From assembly GCA_903929355.1 (NCBI GenBank), contig CAIYUN010000047.1:1-38128 (forward strand): a DNA stretch of 38,128 bases, given 5' to 3'. Each line of letters starts with the position of its first letter. Position 1 is the stretch's first letter. Both the position numbers and the translations under genes were made by a program. Of the stretch, positions 1 to 7,547 are shown piece after piece. The notes below the pieces were generated by a model that ran no database searches, was not told the origin of the DNA, and saw nothing but the letters and a program-made list of their open reading frames with translations. The DNA is from an uncultured Opitutaceae bacterium. GTDB taxonomy: Bacteria; Verrucomicrobiota; Verrucomicrobiia; Opitutales; Opitutaceae.

Positions 1-104
1 AATTATCCACAGCCAAAGAAGCTAATATGAATGACTTGAGAAAACTAGGGTGCCAGGAAAATTGCCTTTGGCCCCCGCCCGGCCCAACCTTTGCCCGTCC
101 GAGT

Positions 105-275
105 TCTTTCACCGCCTAAGGCGACGCCGCTTCCTCGGCGTGTTCACGGGGGAACCCATTTCCGTCGCGCTCTCTCGCGGCGGACGGGGCGAACGGACGC
201 AGGCAACTGCGCCCAAGGTCACTTCCCAGGACCGAGCCCGTCAGCTAACCTCGTCGGCAAAGGGAAGGGTGATCC
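105..275 (+). promoter_or_regulatory. Probable cyclic di-AMP riboswitch (ydaO/yuaA class)
   Basis: The leader carries the two hallmark conserved blocks of the ydaO/yuaA class in the right order. ACGGGGGAACCCA lies at about 146-158, and GAGCCCGTCAGCTAACCTCG at 234-253 is followed by TCGGC and a purine-rich AAAGGGAAGGG (259-269). A GC-rich hairpin (GACGCCG/CGGCGT) sits before the first block, and a second one (CGTCGCG/CGCGGCG) lies between the blocks. TCACC (109-113) can pair with GGTGA (268-272) as an outer closing stem. In characterised members, c-di-AMP binding usually lowers expression of the downstream gene. Here the aptamer ends about 110 nt before the flotillin-like ATG. I see no U-tailed terminator in between, so translational control is possible: GCTCC at 309-313 could pair with the GGAG at 372-375. 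The identification is from motif memory, not a covariance search. Confidence 0.82.
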
Positions 276-383
276 ACTAGGGCCCGCTCGCGCGGTGTCC
301 CCACGGTCGCTCCCACGCAACCGCACCGTCATGTGCCCTCGGGAACACCGTGGACGCCGGTGGTGCCTGTCGGAGATAAATTC

Positions 384-2318
384 ATGAACTCCCTGTTCTC
401 CACCCCCTCCGGTGTCGCGAGTTTGCTTGCACACCTGCTTGTCCTGGCCGCGGCTCTTCTGGTCGTGGGTTTTGCCCGTCAGTCGCGCCGACCGGCGGCC
501 CGTCTGGCCTTCGGAGCGCTCGCCTTCGTTTTGGCCGGCGTGGCGTTTCTTCTGGCCGAAGGCTGGCCGGAGTATCTGCTGCTGGCCGCCGCCGCCCTCG
601 TGCTCGTCCCGACCCTGCTGGGACTGGTGCTCATCCGGGAGAACCAGGTCGGGGTGATCATCAAGAAATTCTCCCGCCGCTCGCTGCCGGCCGGGCAGTT
701 CATCGCGCTCGACGGCGAGGCCGGCTACCAGGCCGACACGCTGCCGCCCGGGCTGCACTTCGGCTTCTGGCGCTGGCAGTTTCGCGTGGTCAAGTCTCCG
801 GTCGTGGTCGTGCCGCAGGGTGAGATCGCGCTCGTGGTCGCCGCCGCGGGGGTTTCGATCCCGGCCGAGCGGATCCTCGGCCAGGTGGTCGGATGCGACA
901 GCTATCAAGACGCCCGCCGGTTTCTCCTCGGCGGGGGTGAGAAAGGGCGCCAGCTCGGCCTGCTCACGGCCGGCACCTACCGGATCAACCAGGCGTTGTT
1001 CCAGGTGATCACCGCTGCCAACGCCCCGGACCACGCGATGGCGTCCGGCGCCCTCCATGTCACCCGCGTCCAGGCGGACCAGGTCGGCATTGTCACGGTG
1101 CTCGACGGCCGGCCGATCGACGCCGGCGAGATTGCCGGCCCGGTCGTGCCCGGTCACGATAATTTCCAGAATGCGCAGGCCTTCATGGCCGCCGGCGGTC
1201 GGCGCGGCCTGCAGGAGCAGGTGCTCCTCTCCGGCTCCTGGAACCTCAACCCGTGGTTCGCGCAGGTCGAGCAGGTGCCCATGCTGGCCATCCCCATCGG
1301 CTCCGTCGGCGTCGTGATTTCCTTCGTCGGCCTCGCGCACGAGGACGTGAGCGGCGCCGCGTTCAAGCATGGCGACCTGGTCGAGGTCGGCCACAAGGGC
1401 GTGTGGGTCTCTCCGCTCTTTCCTGGCAAGCACCCGGTCAACTCTCGCGTGATGCGCGTCGAGCTCGTGCCGACAACCAACATCGTCCTCAACTGGGCCA
1501 ACCGCACCGAGTCACACCACTTCGACGAGAAGCTCAGCTCGATCACCGTGCGCTCGCGGGACGGTTTTGCCTTCAACCTTGATGTGGCGCAGATCATCCA
1601 TGTCGGTGCGTCCGACGCCCCCAAGGTCATCTCGCGGCTGGGCTCGATGCAGAACCTCGTGGACCACGCGCTCCAGCCCATTGTCGGAAACTACTTCCGG
1701 AATTCCGCGCAGCATCACACGGTCCTCGACTTCCTCAACGCCCGCAGCGACCGCCAGGGCGAGGCCTCGGCCCACATCCGCGCCGCCCTGGCGGCCTACG
1801 ACGTGCAGGCGATTGACACACTCATCGGCGACATCACCCCGCCGGCTGAGCTGATGAAGACCCAGACCGACCGCAAGATCGCCGAGGAGGAGAAAAAGAC
1901 CTACGAGACGCAGGAGGCCGCCCAGCGCCAGCGCCAGGAACTGGTGAAGGCCACGGCTCTCGCCAACATCCAGCAGCAAATGGTGGACGCCGACCAGGGC
2001 GTGCGCATCGCCGAGTTGCACGCGCAGTCTGCGATCCGCTCCGCCAACGGCGAGGCCGAGTCCACCAAGCTGCGGGCGCTGGGCGAGGCCGACGCGATCC
2101 GCGCCACCGGCAACGCCAAGGCCGAGGCTTACCGCGCCGGCGTGGAGTCGCTCGGGGGCTCCAACTACACGCTCATGCAGGTCGCGCAGACGCTCGCCGA
2201 CAAGAACATCCGCCTGGTGCCCGACGTCTCGGTGACCGGAGCCCAGGGCGGCGGTGGCCTGGTCGACACCATGCTTGCCCTCCTCGTCCGCGAGAAGGCC
2301 GAGAAGAAGGCCGCTTGA
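384..2318 (+). CDS. SPFH/band 7 (flotillin-like) membrane protein
   Basis: This 644-residue SPFH/flotillin-like protein probably forms membrane microdomain scaffolds. The N-terminus has two to three hydrophobic segments (about residues 10-30 and 40-82). A long beta-rich SPFH region follows, beginning at LIRENQVGVI. A charged coiled coil rich in Glu, Gln and Ala runs from about 490 to 600 (RKIAEEEKKTYETQEAAQR, then AxGEA repeats), and the tail is Gly-rich. It is longer than typical flotillins (about 430-500 aa), with an extended middle region. The ATG at 384 is chosen because GGAG at 372-375 sits 8 nt upstream and the hydrophobic segment follows directly; in-frame codons further upstream fall in the leader. 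The preceding riboswitch suggests control by c-di-AMP, a signal for cell envelope and osmotic state. The SPFH assignment is firm; the exact role is unknown. Confidence 0.88.
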   Translation: MNSLFSTPSGVASLLAHLLVLAAALLVVGFARQSRRPAARLAFGALAFVLAGVAFLLAEGWPEYLLLAAAALVLVPTLLGLVLIRENQVGVIIKKFSRRSLPAGQFIALDGEAGYQADTLPPGLHFGFWRWQFRVVKSPVVVVPQGEIALVVAAAGVSIPAERILGQVVGCDSYQDARRFLLGGGEKGRQLGLLTAGTYRINQALFQVITAANAPDHAMASGALHVTRVQADQVGIVTVLDGRPIDAGEIAGPVVPGHDNFQNAQAFMAAGGRRGLQEQVLLSGSWNLNPWFAQVEQVPMLAIPIGSVGVVISFVGLAHEDVSGAAFKHGDLVEVGHKGVWVSPLFPGKHPVNSRVMRVELVPTTNIVLNWANRTESHHFDEKLSSITVRSRDGFAFNLDVAQIIHVGASDAPKVISRLGSMQNLVDHALQPIVGNYFRNSAQHHTVLDFLNARSDRQGEASAHIRAALAAYDVQAIDTLIGDITPPAELMKTQTDRKIAEEEKKTYETQEAAQRQRQELVKATALANIQQQMVDADQGVRIAELHAQSAIRSANGEAESTKLRALGEADAIRATGNAKAEAYRAGVESLGGSNYTLMQVAQTLADKNIRLVPDVSVTGAQGGGGLVDTMLALLVREKAEKKAA

Positions 2319-2795
2319 GAAAAGGCGGAAAGGCTAAAGGACTGAAGGCTGAAAGATGAGGATGGGGCAGGGCCGCGAAGCGGCGCAGCCGCCGGTACCT
2401 GGTTGCGCCGCGCCAAGAAGGAGCCGCACCCGGAGGTGACGATGTTGATCATGGAAAGATCGGCCGGCGCTCAGCGGAGGATGAGCACGACGGCGTAGAG
2501 GGCGACGATCTGGGTGCCGAGGATGGCGATGTAGGTGTAGAGTTTGGCGTTCATGGTTGAATTGGGTTCAAGGAAGGAGACGCCGGGAGTGTTCGCGCCC
2601 TGTGTGCGTGGACAGGAATATGGTTAAGCGGGTGTAAAGCCGCCGGTTTCCGGACTATAGCGCAGGCCTCCTGCCTGCATGACTTCAAGCCGTTGCCCTG
2701 CACCCTACGCTGCATCCTTCAGCCGTGTCCCACCGGGGAATCCCCCCTAGAAGCTCCGCCTTGTTTTGCCGTCCCCGGCCGGGCATATCTGGGCC
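2319..2795. other. Intergenic stretch with degenerate repeats
   Basis: About 480 bases with no long gene. Just after the flotillin stop, AAGGCTAAAGGACTGAAGGC (2334-2353) is an imperfect copy of the CTTCAGCC/CTTTAGCC-type short repeats seen elsewhere in the window. A small inverted repeat, GCAGGCCTCCTGCCTGC, lies near 2664-2680. A possible 27-residue membrane peptide is encoded on the minus strand and listed separately. No terminator with a clear T-run follows the flotillin-like gene. Confidence 0.5.
2471..2554 (-). CDS. Possible 27-residue single-span membrane peptide
   Basis: A short ATG-to-TGA reading frame encodes MNAKLYTYIAILGTQIVALY followed by AVVLILR: a charged N-terminus, about 18 hydrophobic residues and a terminal Arg, the layout of a small single-span membrane protein. 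No Shine-Dalgarno sequence is visible upstream, but many well-supported genes in this window lack one too. Codons are GC-rich at third positions (CTC, TAC, ATC, GCC, GTC), matching its neighbours. No homologue is recognised. It could be a chance frame. Confidence 0.4.
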   Translation of the reverse strand: MNAKLYTYIAILGTQIVALYAVVLILR

Positions 2796-3338
2796 ATGCG
2801 CGATCGGCTTAAACTCGTCGAGGATGACCTCACCCGGCTGGCGGTGGATGCCATCGTGAACGCCGCCAACACCACGCTCCTTGGCGGCGGCGGGGTCGAT
2901 GGCGCGATCCATGAGGCGGCCGGGCCGGAGCTGCGCGCGGAGTGCCGGCGGTTCGGCGGCTGCGAGGTCGGCGACGTCCGGCTCACGCATGGCTACCAGC
3001 TGCGGGCGCGGCACGTTATCCACGCGGTCGGTCCGGTCTGGCGCAACGGGCGCGAGGGCGAGCCCGCGCTGCTGGCCTCCTGTTACCGGCGTTCGCTTGA
3101 AATCGCGGCGGCCCACCGGTTCAAGACCATCGCGTTTCCTTCCATCAGCACCGGTGCCTACACCTACCCGGTCGAGCGCGCCGCCCGCGTCGCGATCGCG
3201 ACCTGCGTGGAGTTCCTCCGCGGCAGCCCGTATCCCGAGGTGATCACGCTGGTCGCCTTTGGCCGGCGCGATCACCAAGTCTATCAGGCCATAATGGACG
3301 ATCTGCTCGGGGACACCCGCGCGCCGGTGAATGGGTAG
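2796..3338 (+). CDS. Macro-domain protein (O-acetyl-ADP-ribose deacetylase type)
   Basis: This 180-residue stand-alone macro domain resembles bacterial YmdB. Such proteins hydrolyse O-acetyl-ADP-ribose or remove ADP-ribose from proteins or nucleic acids in the cytoplasm. Diagnostic motifs are DAIVNAANTTLLGGGGVDGA (residues 18-37, with Asn25 and Asp35 in the catalytic/ribose-binding positions), HAVGPVW, and the phosphate-binding loop SISTGAYTYP. Length is normal for the family. The ATG at 2796 is used because the fold begins immediately after it; a TTG 30 bases upstream would add an unrelated stretch. It stands alone, convergent with the SUMF1-fold gene downstream, so the context does not identify a partner ADP-ribosyltransferase. 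Confidence 0.9.
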   Translation: MRDRLKLVEDDLTRLAVDAIVNAANTTLLGGGGVDGAIHEAAGPELRAECRRFGGCEVGDVRLTHGYQLRARHVIHAVGPVWRNGREGEPALLASCYRRSLEIAAAHRFKTIAFPSISTGAYTYPVERAARVAIATCVEFLRGSPYPEVITLVAFGRRDHQVYQAIMDDLLGDTRAPVNG

Positions 3339-3345
3339 GGGGGCG

Positions 3346-3392
3346 ATGGCAGAAGCCAGAGGCCGGAAGCCGGAAGCCGGAGTTCAGATCCA
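3346..3392. repeat. AGAAGCCAGAGGCCGGAAGC-type short-period repeat
   Basis: Consecutive CAGAAGC, CAGAGGC, CGGAAGC, CGGAAGC and CGGAGTT heptamers lie directly after the macro-domain gene. This is the same heptamer family as at 13862-13945, 29761-29835, 30810-30845 and 32751-32790, in one or the other orientation. Confidence 0.7.
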
Positions 3393-3481
3393 ATCTTTCC
3401 CTGTCGGCGGAATGTAATCGTGCCGTTTCGGGAGGTCCATGGCTTTGGCTGGTGAAAGATATGGGGACGGTGCGCGATCCC

Positions 3482-4402
3482 TCAATTTGTGGAGGTCGGA
3501 GTCAGCGCGAGCCGAAAACCCAACATCGAAAAGGCGACGGGCGACTCAAAGCGCCGATAGGCCGAACGGTTAAACGCCGCTTCTGACTGCCAGCTGCCAC
3601 CTTTGACAACGATGCGGGCCATGGTGTGGGTGGCGGTGGAGGGGCCGGTGGGATCCGTCACGGTTTCACCCGGGTGGTCGCCCGCCCAGTCCAAGCACCA
3701 TTCCTGCACATTCCCGAGCATGTCGTAGAGACCCCACGCATTCGGCAGCTTCGTTGCCACCGGGTGGGTGGTGCGGCCGCTGATTTTGGCATACCATGCC
3801 ATTGCGTCGAGGTCGCCCGGTCGGGCCGTCGTCGTCCCTGCGCGGCACGCATACTCCCACTGGGCCTCCGTTGGCAGTGTGTAGATGTAACCTTTCGGCA
3901 GTCGGCCGGCCACTCGTTCGCTTTCCGTCAGCTTTTTGCAGAATGTGGTGATGGCAAAGTGCTGCACTGTTTCAACCGGCGCATCGTCCCCAACATTCTT
4001 GAACGTGCTCGGATTCGAACCCATGATGGCCTTGAACTGGCCCTGCGTCACCTCCGTCCTTCCCAGCCAGTAGCCTTGGGTTAGCGTGACTTGGGTTTGC
4101 GGGCCTTCGTTTCCAGTTCTGGGCCATCCCGAAGGCGAGGGAGGATCTCGATCCGGCGGGTTGCGGTCGGTTTCATTCGCCGGGCTGCCCATGGTAAAGG
4201 TGCCGGGTTTGATCCAGATCAAATCGAGCTTCAGATCGGTGATGGCCCCGTTTGCCCCGACGACTGGGGCGGCCGGTTGCTTGGAATCCGCCGGCTTGGG
4301 TGTCACTTCGCTTGGAGTGGTGGACTCCGCCCCCCACGCGATCAGCGCCAAAGCGCAGGCCGACAACGGGGCCAGGGCAACACGCCGGTGAGGGAAGTTC
4401 AT
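3482..4402 (-). CDS. Exported SUMF1/FGE-fold protein
   Basis: This 306-residue protein has an N-terminal signal peptide (MNFPHRRVALAPLSACALAL). A formylglycine-generating-enzyme (SUMF1) fold spans roughly residues 60-300. Family motifs are GTFTMGSP, YWLGRTEVTQGQFKAIMG, LPTEAQWEYACRAG, NAWGLYDMLGNVQEWCLDW, VVKGGSW and GFRLAL. In genuine sulfatase-activating FGE a cysteine pair lies in the C-terminal part; here the stretch after GGSW (AFNRSAYRRFESPVAF) has none. The enzyme activity is therefore doubtful, and it more likely belongs to the large group of SUMF1-fold proteins of other function. No sulfatase gene is nearby. The start at 4402 is preferred because it places the signal peptide at the N-terminus; an upstream ATG at 4471 would bury it. 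Confidence 0.87.
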   Translation of the reverse strand: MNFPHRRVALAPLSACALALIAWGAESTTPSEVTPKPADSKQPAAPVVGANGAITDLKLDLIWIKPGTFTMGSPANETDRNPPDRDPPSPSGWPRTGNEGPQTQVTLTQGYWLGRTEVTQGQFKAIMGSNPSTFKNVGDDAPVETVQHFAITTFCKKLTESERVAGRLPKGYIYTLPTEAQWEYACRAGTTTARPGDLDAMAWYAKISGRTTHPVATKLPNAWGLYDMLGNVQEWCLDWAGDHPGETVTDPTGPSTATHTMARIVVKGGSWQSEAAFNRSAYRRFESPVAFSMLGFRLALTPTSTN

Positions 4403-4601
4403 GGGCAGGCGGGACTGGGTGAAACTGCGGGAAAACAGCTTGTTGCTTGCGACGACAGACGGGCTGGTCAAGTTTCAATGCGGCCAACTCCGGCAGCTCG
4501 CTGGCAGCGATGTCACCTGCCCCTATCACCCGGTGCGGTCATCTTTGTCGCCCATTTTTCGCCGGATTGGAATATATTTGCCCGCCCCTGCTCCCACCTT
4601 C

Positions 4602-5174
4602 ATGCCCCCCGCAGCCCTCCCCGCTCCCATGCCCCCCGCTGCCTTCCCCACCGAATCCCTCGTCCTCGGCGGCGGGTGTTTCTGGTGTCTCGACGCCGCC
4701 TACAAACTGCTGCCGGGCGTGAAGGCCGTGAGCTGTGGCTATGCCGGCGGCAAGGAACCGAACCCGACCTACGCACAGATCTGCGACCACGCGACCGACC
4801 ACGCGGAGGTGGTGAAAATTGATTTCGATCCGGCCCGGGTGTCGCTCGACCAGTTGCTTGGTTTTTTCTGGAAGATCCACGACCCCACCCAGGTCGGCGG
4901 GCAGGGCCACGACCACGGCCCGCAATACCGCTCGATCATTCTCCCCTCCGGCCCGGCACAACAGGCCGCCGCCGAGAAAGCTCTCGCCGCGGCCGCCCAG
5001 GTCTTCCGCAACCCGCTCACAACCGAGATCGTGCCGCTGGAAAAATTCTGGCCGGCGGAAGAGTATCACCAGGACTATTTCGCGCGCAACCCCCACCAGG
5101 GCTACTGCGCCGCCGTCATCGCCCCGAAAGTCGCCAAGCTGGAAAAACTGCTCGGGCCTGCTGGCTCGAAATGA
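4602..5174 (+). CDS. msrA: Peptide methionine (S)-S-oxide reductase MsrA
   Basis: MsrA reduces methionine-S-sulfoxide in proteins and free amino acids using thioredoxin. The 190-residue product has the catalytic GCFWC motif (Cys26 as nucleophile), GYAGG, the TDHAEVVKIDFDP segment, IHDPTQ, QYRSII, the PAEEYHQDYF signature and a late GYC that could supply the resolving cysteine. The ATG at 4602 is followed by a second in-frame ATG at 4629, which begins nearer to the conserved domain; the Pro/Ala-rich leader between them makes either start possible. The gene is divergent from the SUMF1-fold gene, with about 200 bp between them that must hold both promoters. It is followed by a palindromic repeat that might act as a transcript end. 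Confidence 0.95.
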   Translation: MPPAALPAPMPPAAFPTESLVLGGGCFWCLDAAYKLLPGVKAVSCGYAGGKEPNPTYAQICDHATDHAEVVKIDFDPARVSLDQLLGFFWKIHDPTQVGGQGHDHGPQYRSIILPSGPAQQAAAEKALAAAAQVFRNPLTTEIVPLEKFWPAEEYHQDYFARNPHQGYCAAVIAPKVAKLEKLLGPAGSK

Positions 5175-5180
5175 CAAAAG

Positions 5181-5208
5181 GTGGAGCGCGTTGACCTCAA
5201 CGCGCTGG
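5181..5208. repeat. Palindromic repeat GCGCGTTGA-CC-TCAACGCGC, copy 1
   Basis: Nine-base arms GCGCGTTGA (5186-5194) and TCAACGCGC (5197-5205) flank two bases just after msrA. A second copy with the same flanks (GTGGA before, TGG after) occurs at 30235-30262. Compensatory differences between copies (GCGCG/CGCGC against AACGCG/CGCGTT) keep the pairing, which suggests a structured interspersed element. There is no T-run, so it is not a classic terminator. Confidence 0.75.
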
Positions 5209-5235
5209 ATTGGAATCGGAAGGCGAATTGACCGT

Positions 5236-5303
5236 CCGCGGCGCCTATAGGCGCCCGGCCGTCTCCCGTCACCCCTACTTCGCTCTTTGTACCATTTTGT
5301 GGC
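5236..5303. repeat. GGCGCCTATAGGCGCC palindrome element, left copy
   Basis: A perfect 16-base palindrome (5240-5255) is followed by CGGCCGTCTCCCGTC and, about 40 bases on, by TTTTGTGGCC. The whole arrangement reappears in reverse complement at 7338-7401, on the other side of the xylonate dehydratase gene. Confidence 0.8.
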
Positions 5304-5319
5304 CAATCTCCGTTTGCCC

Positions 5320-5352
5320 CCTCAACCCCTCAACCCCTCAACCCTTCCGCCC
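5320..5352. repeat. CTCAACCC short-period repeat
   Basis: CTCAACCCCTCAACCCCTCA continues into ACCCTTCCGCCCC. It overlaps the 3' end of the xylonate dehydratase gene, whose last residues (GLRG) and stop codon it supplies. The same family occurs at 12964-12993 and 13949-13982. Confidence 0.75.
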
Positions 5353-7300
5353 CTTCCTCCTCCTCCGCCTCCATCCCCTTGGCGAGCAACCCGGCGATCC
5401 GGTCCACGTCATACACGCAGCCGCCCCAGCTACCGCCGCTCGCATTTTGCAGCGCCGCCCACAGGCGGGTGTCGGCGGGCAGGTCGGGATGCGGACGGAG
5501 CTTCTCGCTGGGTGGGCGGGCGGCCAGCTCGGCGGCGGTGATCGAGATCACGTCCACGCTGCCCTCGAGTTTGCGGGTGTCCACGCGGATGCGGATCCGG
5601 TCGCCGTCGCGCAGCCGGCCGAGCGGTCCGCCGGCCCAGGCCTCGGGGCTGATGTGGCCCACGCACGCTCCCGTCGAAACACCGGAGAACCGCCCGTCCG
5701 TCAGCAGCGCCACGCGCTGGCCGTGCGCGAGGTATTTGAGCGCCGAGGTCACCTGGTAGGTCTCCGGCATCCCCATCGCCGGGCCGATGCCGGCGAGGAC
5801 CACCACATCATCCGGCCGGATGGCGTCGGGGCCGTCAGACTTGATCGCCGCGATGGCGTCGGCCTCGGACCCAAACACCCGCGCCGGCCCTTCATGGAGA
5901 TAGACGCCGTCGGGGCCGATAAGCTTGGGGCTGATCGCAGTGCTTTTGACCAGCGCGCCCTCGGGCGCAAGATTGCCGCCGAGGAACGTGACCGTGCTCG
6001 TCATGCCGGCGGCACGGGCGTTGGCCGGGGAGAGGATGACCCGCTCGGGATCAATGCCATCGAGGTCCTTGAGCTTGGCGCGCAGGCGTGCTCGGCGCTC
6101 CGACTTCTCCCACCAGGCCAGGTTCTCCCCGAGCGTCTGCCCGGTCACCGTGAGTGCATTGAGCCGCAACAGCCCGAGATCGCGCAGGTGCAGCATTACT
6201 TCGGGCACGCCGCCCGCGAGGAAGACCTGCACCGTGGCATAATGCGTCGGGCCGTTCGGCAGCACATCCACCAGGCGCGGGACCTCGCGGTTGATGCGCG
6301 CCCAGTCGGCCACGGTCGGGCGGCGCAGGCCGGCCGCGTGGGCGATGGCGGGCACGTGCAGGATCAGGTTGGTCGAGCCGCCCACGGCCGCGTGGGTGAC
6401 CATGGCGTTGTGCAGGGAATCGTCTGACAGGATGTCCGCCAGCCGCTGCCCGCGGCGTTCCATATCGAGGAGCGCGAGTGCGGAGCGGCGGGCCATGTCG
6501 CGCCAGATACCCGCGCCCGACGGGCTCAGGGCGGCGTGGGGCAGCGAGAGGCCGAGCGCCTCGCCGACCACCTGGCTGGTCGCGGCCGTGCCCATGAACT
6601 GGCAGCCGCCACCGGGCGAACCGCAGGCCTTGCAGCCCATCTCCGCGACATAATCGAGCGCGACCTCGCCATGGGCGAACCGCGCGCCGAGCGTCTGCAC
6701 CTTGGCGGTGTCCTCGGCCTCCTCCGCCAGCAGCGTTACGCCGCCTGGCACCAGGATTCCCGGCAGTTGCTTGGTGCCAGCGAGCGCCATCATCATGGCA
6801 GGCAGTCCCTTGTCGCAAGTCGCGATGCCGAGGACCCCGCGGCAGGTCGGGAGCGAGCGGATCAACCGGCGGAAAACGATGGCGGCGTCATTGCGGTAGG
6901 GCAGACTGTCGAGCATCCCGCGGGTGCCGTTGGTGCGGCCGTCGCACGGGTCGCTGCAATAGCCGGCAAAGGGGACCGCCCCGCGAGCCGCGAGCGTCTT
7001 GGCGGCCTCCTCCATCAGCAGGCCGACTTCCCAGTGGCCAGTGTGGTAGCCGAGCGCCACCGGGGTGCCGTCGGGTGCGCGGATGCCACCCTGCGTGCTG
7101 AGGATGAGAAAATCTTTGCCGCCGAGCTTGCGCGGGTCCCAGCCCATGCCCGCGTTCTGCGTGAGCCCGAACAGGTCGCCGCTCGCCATCGCCTTGAGCT
7201 GTGTGCCTGCCAGCGGCAGCCGTCCGGTCGGCCCCGGCGCGGTGGTGCGGAGCGTATAGATCGTGGGATCGTCAGAGTCGAGAAATGGGGGAAACGCCAT
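5330..7300 (-). CDS. yjhG: D-xylonate dehydratase (YjhG/YagF type, IlvD/Edd superfamily)
   Basis: This 656-residue Fe-S dehydratase matches the length and motif order of E. coli YjhG/YagF (about 655 aa), which dehydrate D-xylonate to 2-keto-3-deoxy-D-xylonate. Landmarks are [13 protein letters not shown] near the start, [26 protein letters not shown] (Cys119), [14 protein letters not shown] (Cys162), [14 protein letters not shown] (Cys233), [20 protein letters not shown] and GCVYDVDRI. The three cysteines fit the Fe-S ligands of the superfamily. The start at 7300 gives the YjhG-like N-terminus; an upstream frame to 7354 looks non-coding. The acidic tail ([13 protein letters not shown]) lies beyond the family's usual end and is partly encoded by a CTCAACCC repeat. 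An FAH-family dehydratase, a GH43 enzyme and a semialdehyde dehydrogenase nearby support a pentonate pathway. L-arabinonate as the true substrate cannot be excluded. Confidence 0.9.
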   Translation of the reverse strand: MAFPPFLDSDDPTIYTLRTTAPGPTGRLPLAGTQLKAMASGDLFGLTQNAGMGWDPRKLGGKDFLILSTQGGIRAPDGTPVALGYHTGHWEVGLLMEEAAKTLAARGAVPFAGYCSDPCDGRTNGTRGMLDSLPYRNDAAIVFRRLIRSLPTCRGVLGIATCDKGLPAMMMALAGTKQLPGILVPGGVTLLAEEAEDTAKVQTLGARFAHGEVALDYVAEMGCKACGSPGGGCQFMGTAATSQVVGEALGLSLPHAALSPSGAGIWRDMARRSALALLDMERRGQRLADILSDDSLHNAMVTHAAVGGSTNLILHVPAIAHAAGLRRPTVADWARINREVPRLVDVLPNGPTHYATVQVFLAGGVPEVMLHLRDLGLLRLNALTVTGQTLGENLAWWEKSERRARLRAKLKDLDGIDPERVILSPANARAAGMTSTVTFLGGNLAPEGALVKSTAISPKLIGPDGVYLHEGPARVFGSEADAIAAIKSDGPDAIRPDDVVVLAGIGPAMGMPETYQVTSALKYLAHGQRVALLTDGRFSGVSTGACVGHISPEAWAGGPLGRLRDGDRIRIRVDTRKLEGSVDVISITAAELAARPPSEKLRPHPDLPADTRLWAALQNASGGSWGGCVYDVDRIAGLLAKGMEAEEEEGAEGLRG

Positions 7301-7337
7301 GGTCGGGCAGATATCAGAACCCAAGGCCGCAGAGTTT

Positions 7338-7401
7338 GCCACGAAAAGGCACAAAATTATCTGTCCGGCTGGCGGGAGACGGCCGGGCGCCTATAGGCGC
7401 C
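7338..7401. repeat. GGCGCCTATAGGCGCC palindrome element, inverted copy
   Basis: Read on the minus strand this repeats the arrangement at 5240-5303: the palindrome (7386-7401), then CGGCCGTCTCCC and a GTGGC-type end. On the plus strand it reads GCCACGAAAAGGCAC, then GGGAGACGGCCG and the palindrome. It lies directly upstream of the xylonate dehydratase start. Confidence 0.8.
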
Positions 7402-7541
7402 GGGAGCATCCAATTCGCCATTGGATTTTTGGATTTCTTTGTGGCCAAAATTCTGGTCTTCAGGGACATCAGCGCGCCTATAGGCGCCGGGAGGGCTCCA
7501 TTCGCACGCTGATCTTTGTGCTTTATTGTGGCCAAATCTCC
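7386..7541. repeat. Two tandem GCGCCTATAGGCGC elements
   Basis: Two direct copies (palindromes at 7386-7401 and 7473-7488) are each followed by CCGGGAG, an ATTCGC segment about 15-20 bases on, a CTTTGTG and a GTGGCCAAA about 45 bases on. They fill the gap between the FAH gene and the xylonate dehydratase gene. The first palindrome is shared with the inverted copy on its left. Confidence 0.75.
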
Positions 7542-7547
7542 GGTGCC

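Noticed and set aside
5186-5205. Intrinsic terminator after msrA
   Set aside because: The hairpin has no T-run, and a matching element exists in a divergent-promoter region at 30239, so it is better described as a repeat.
7338-7541. Phage or integron attachment site
   Set aside because: No integrase, tRNA or cassette-type gene is present, and multiple palindromic copies fit an interspersed repeat better.
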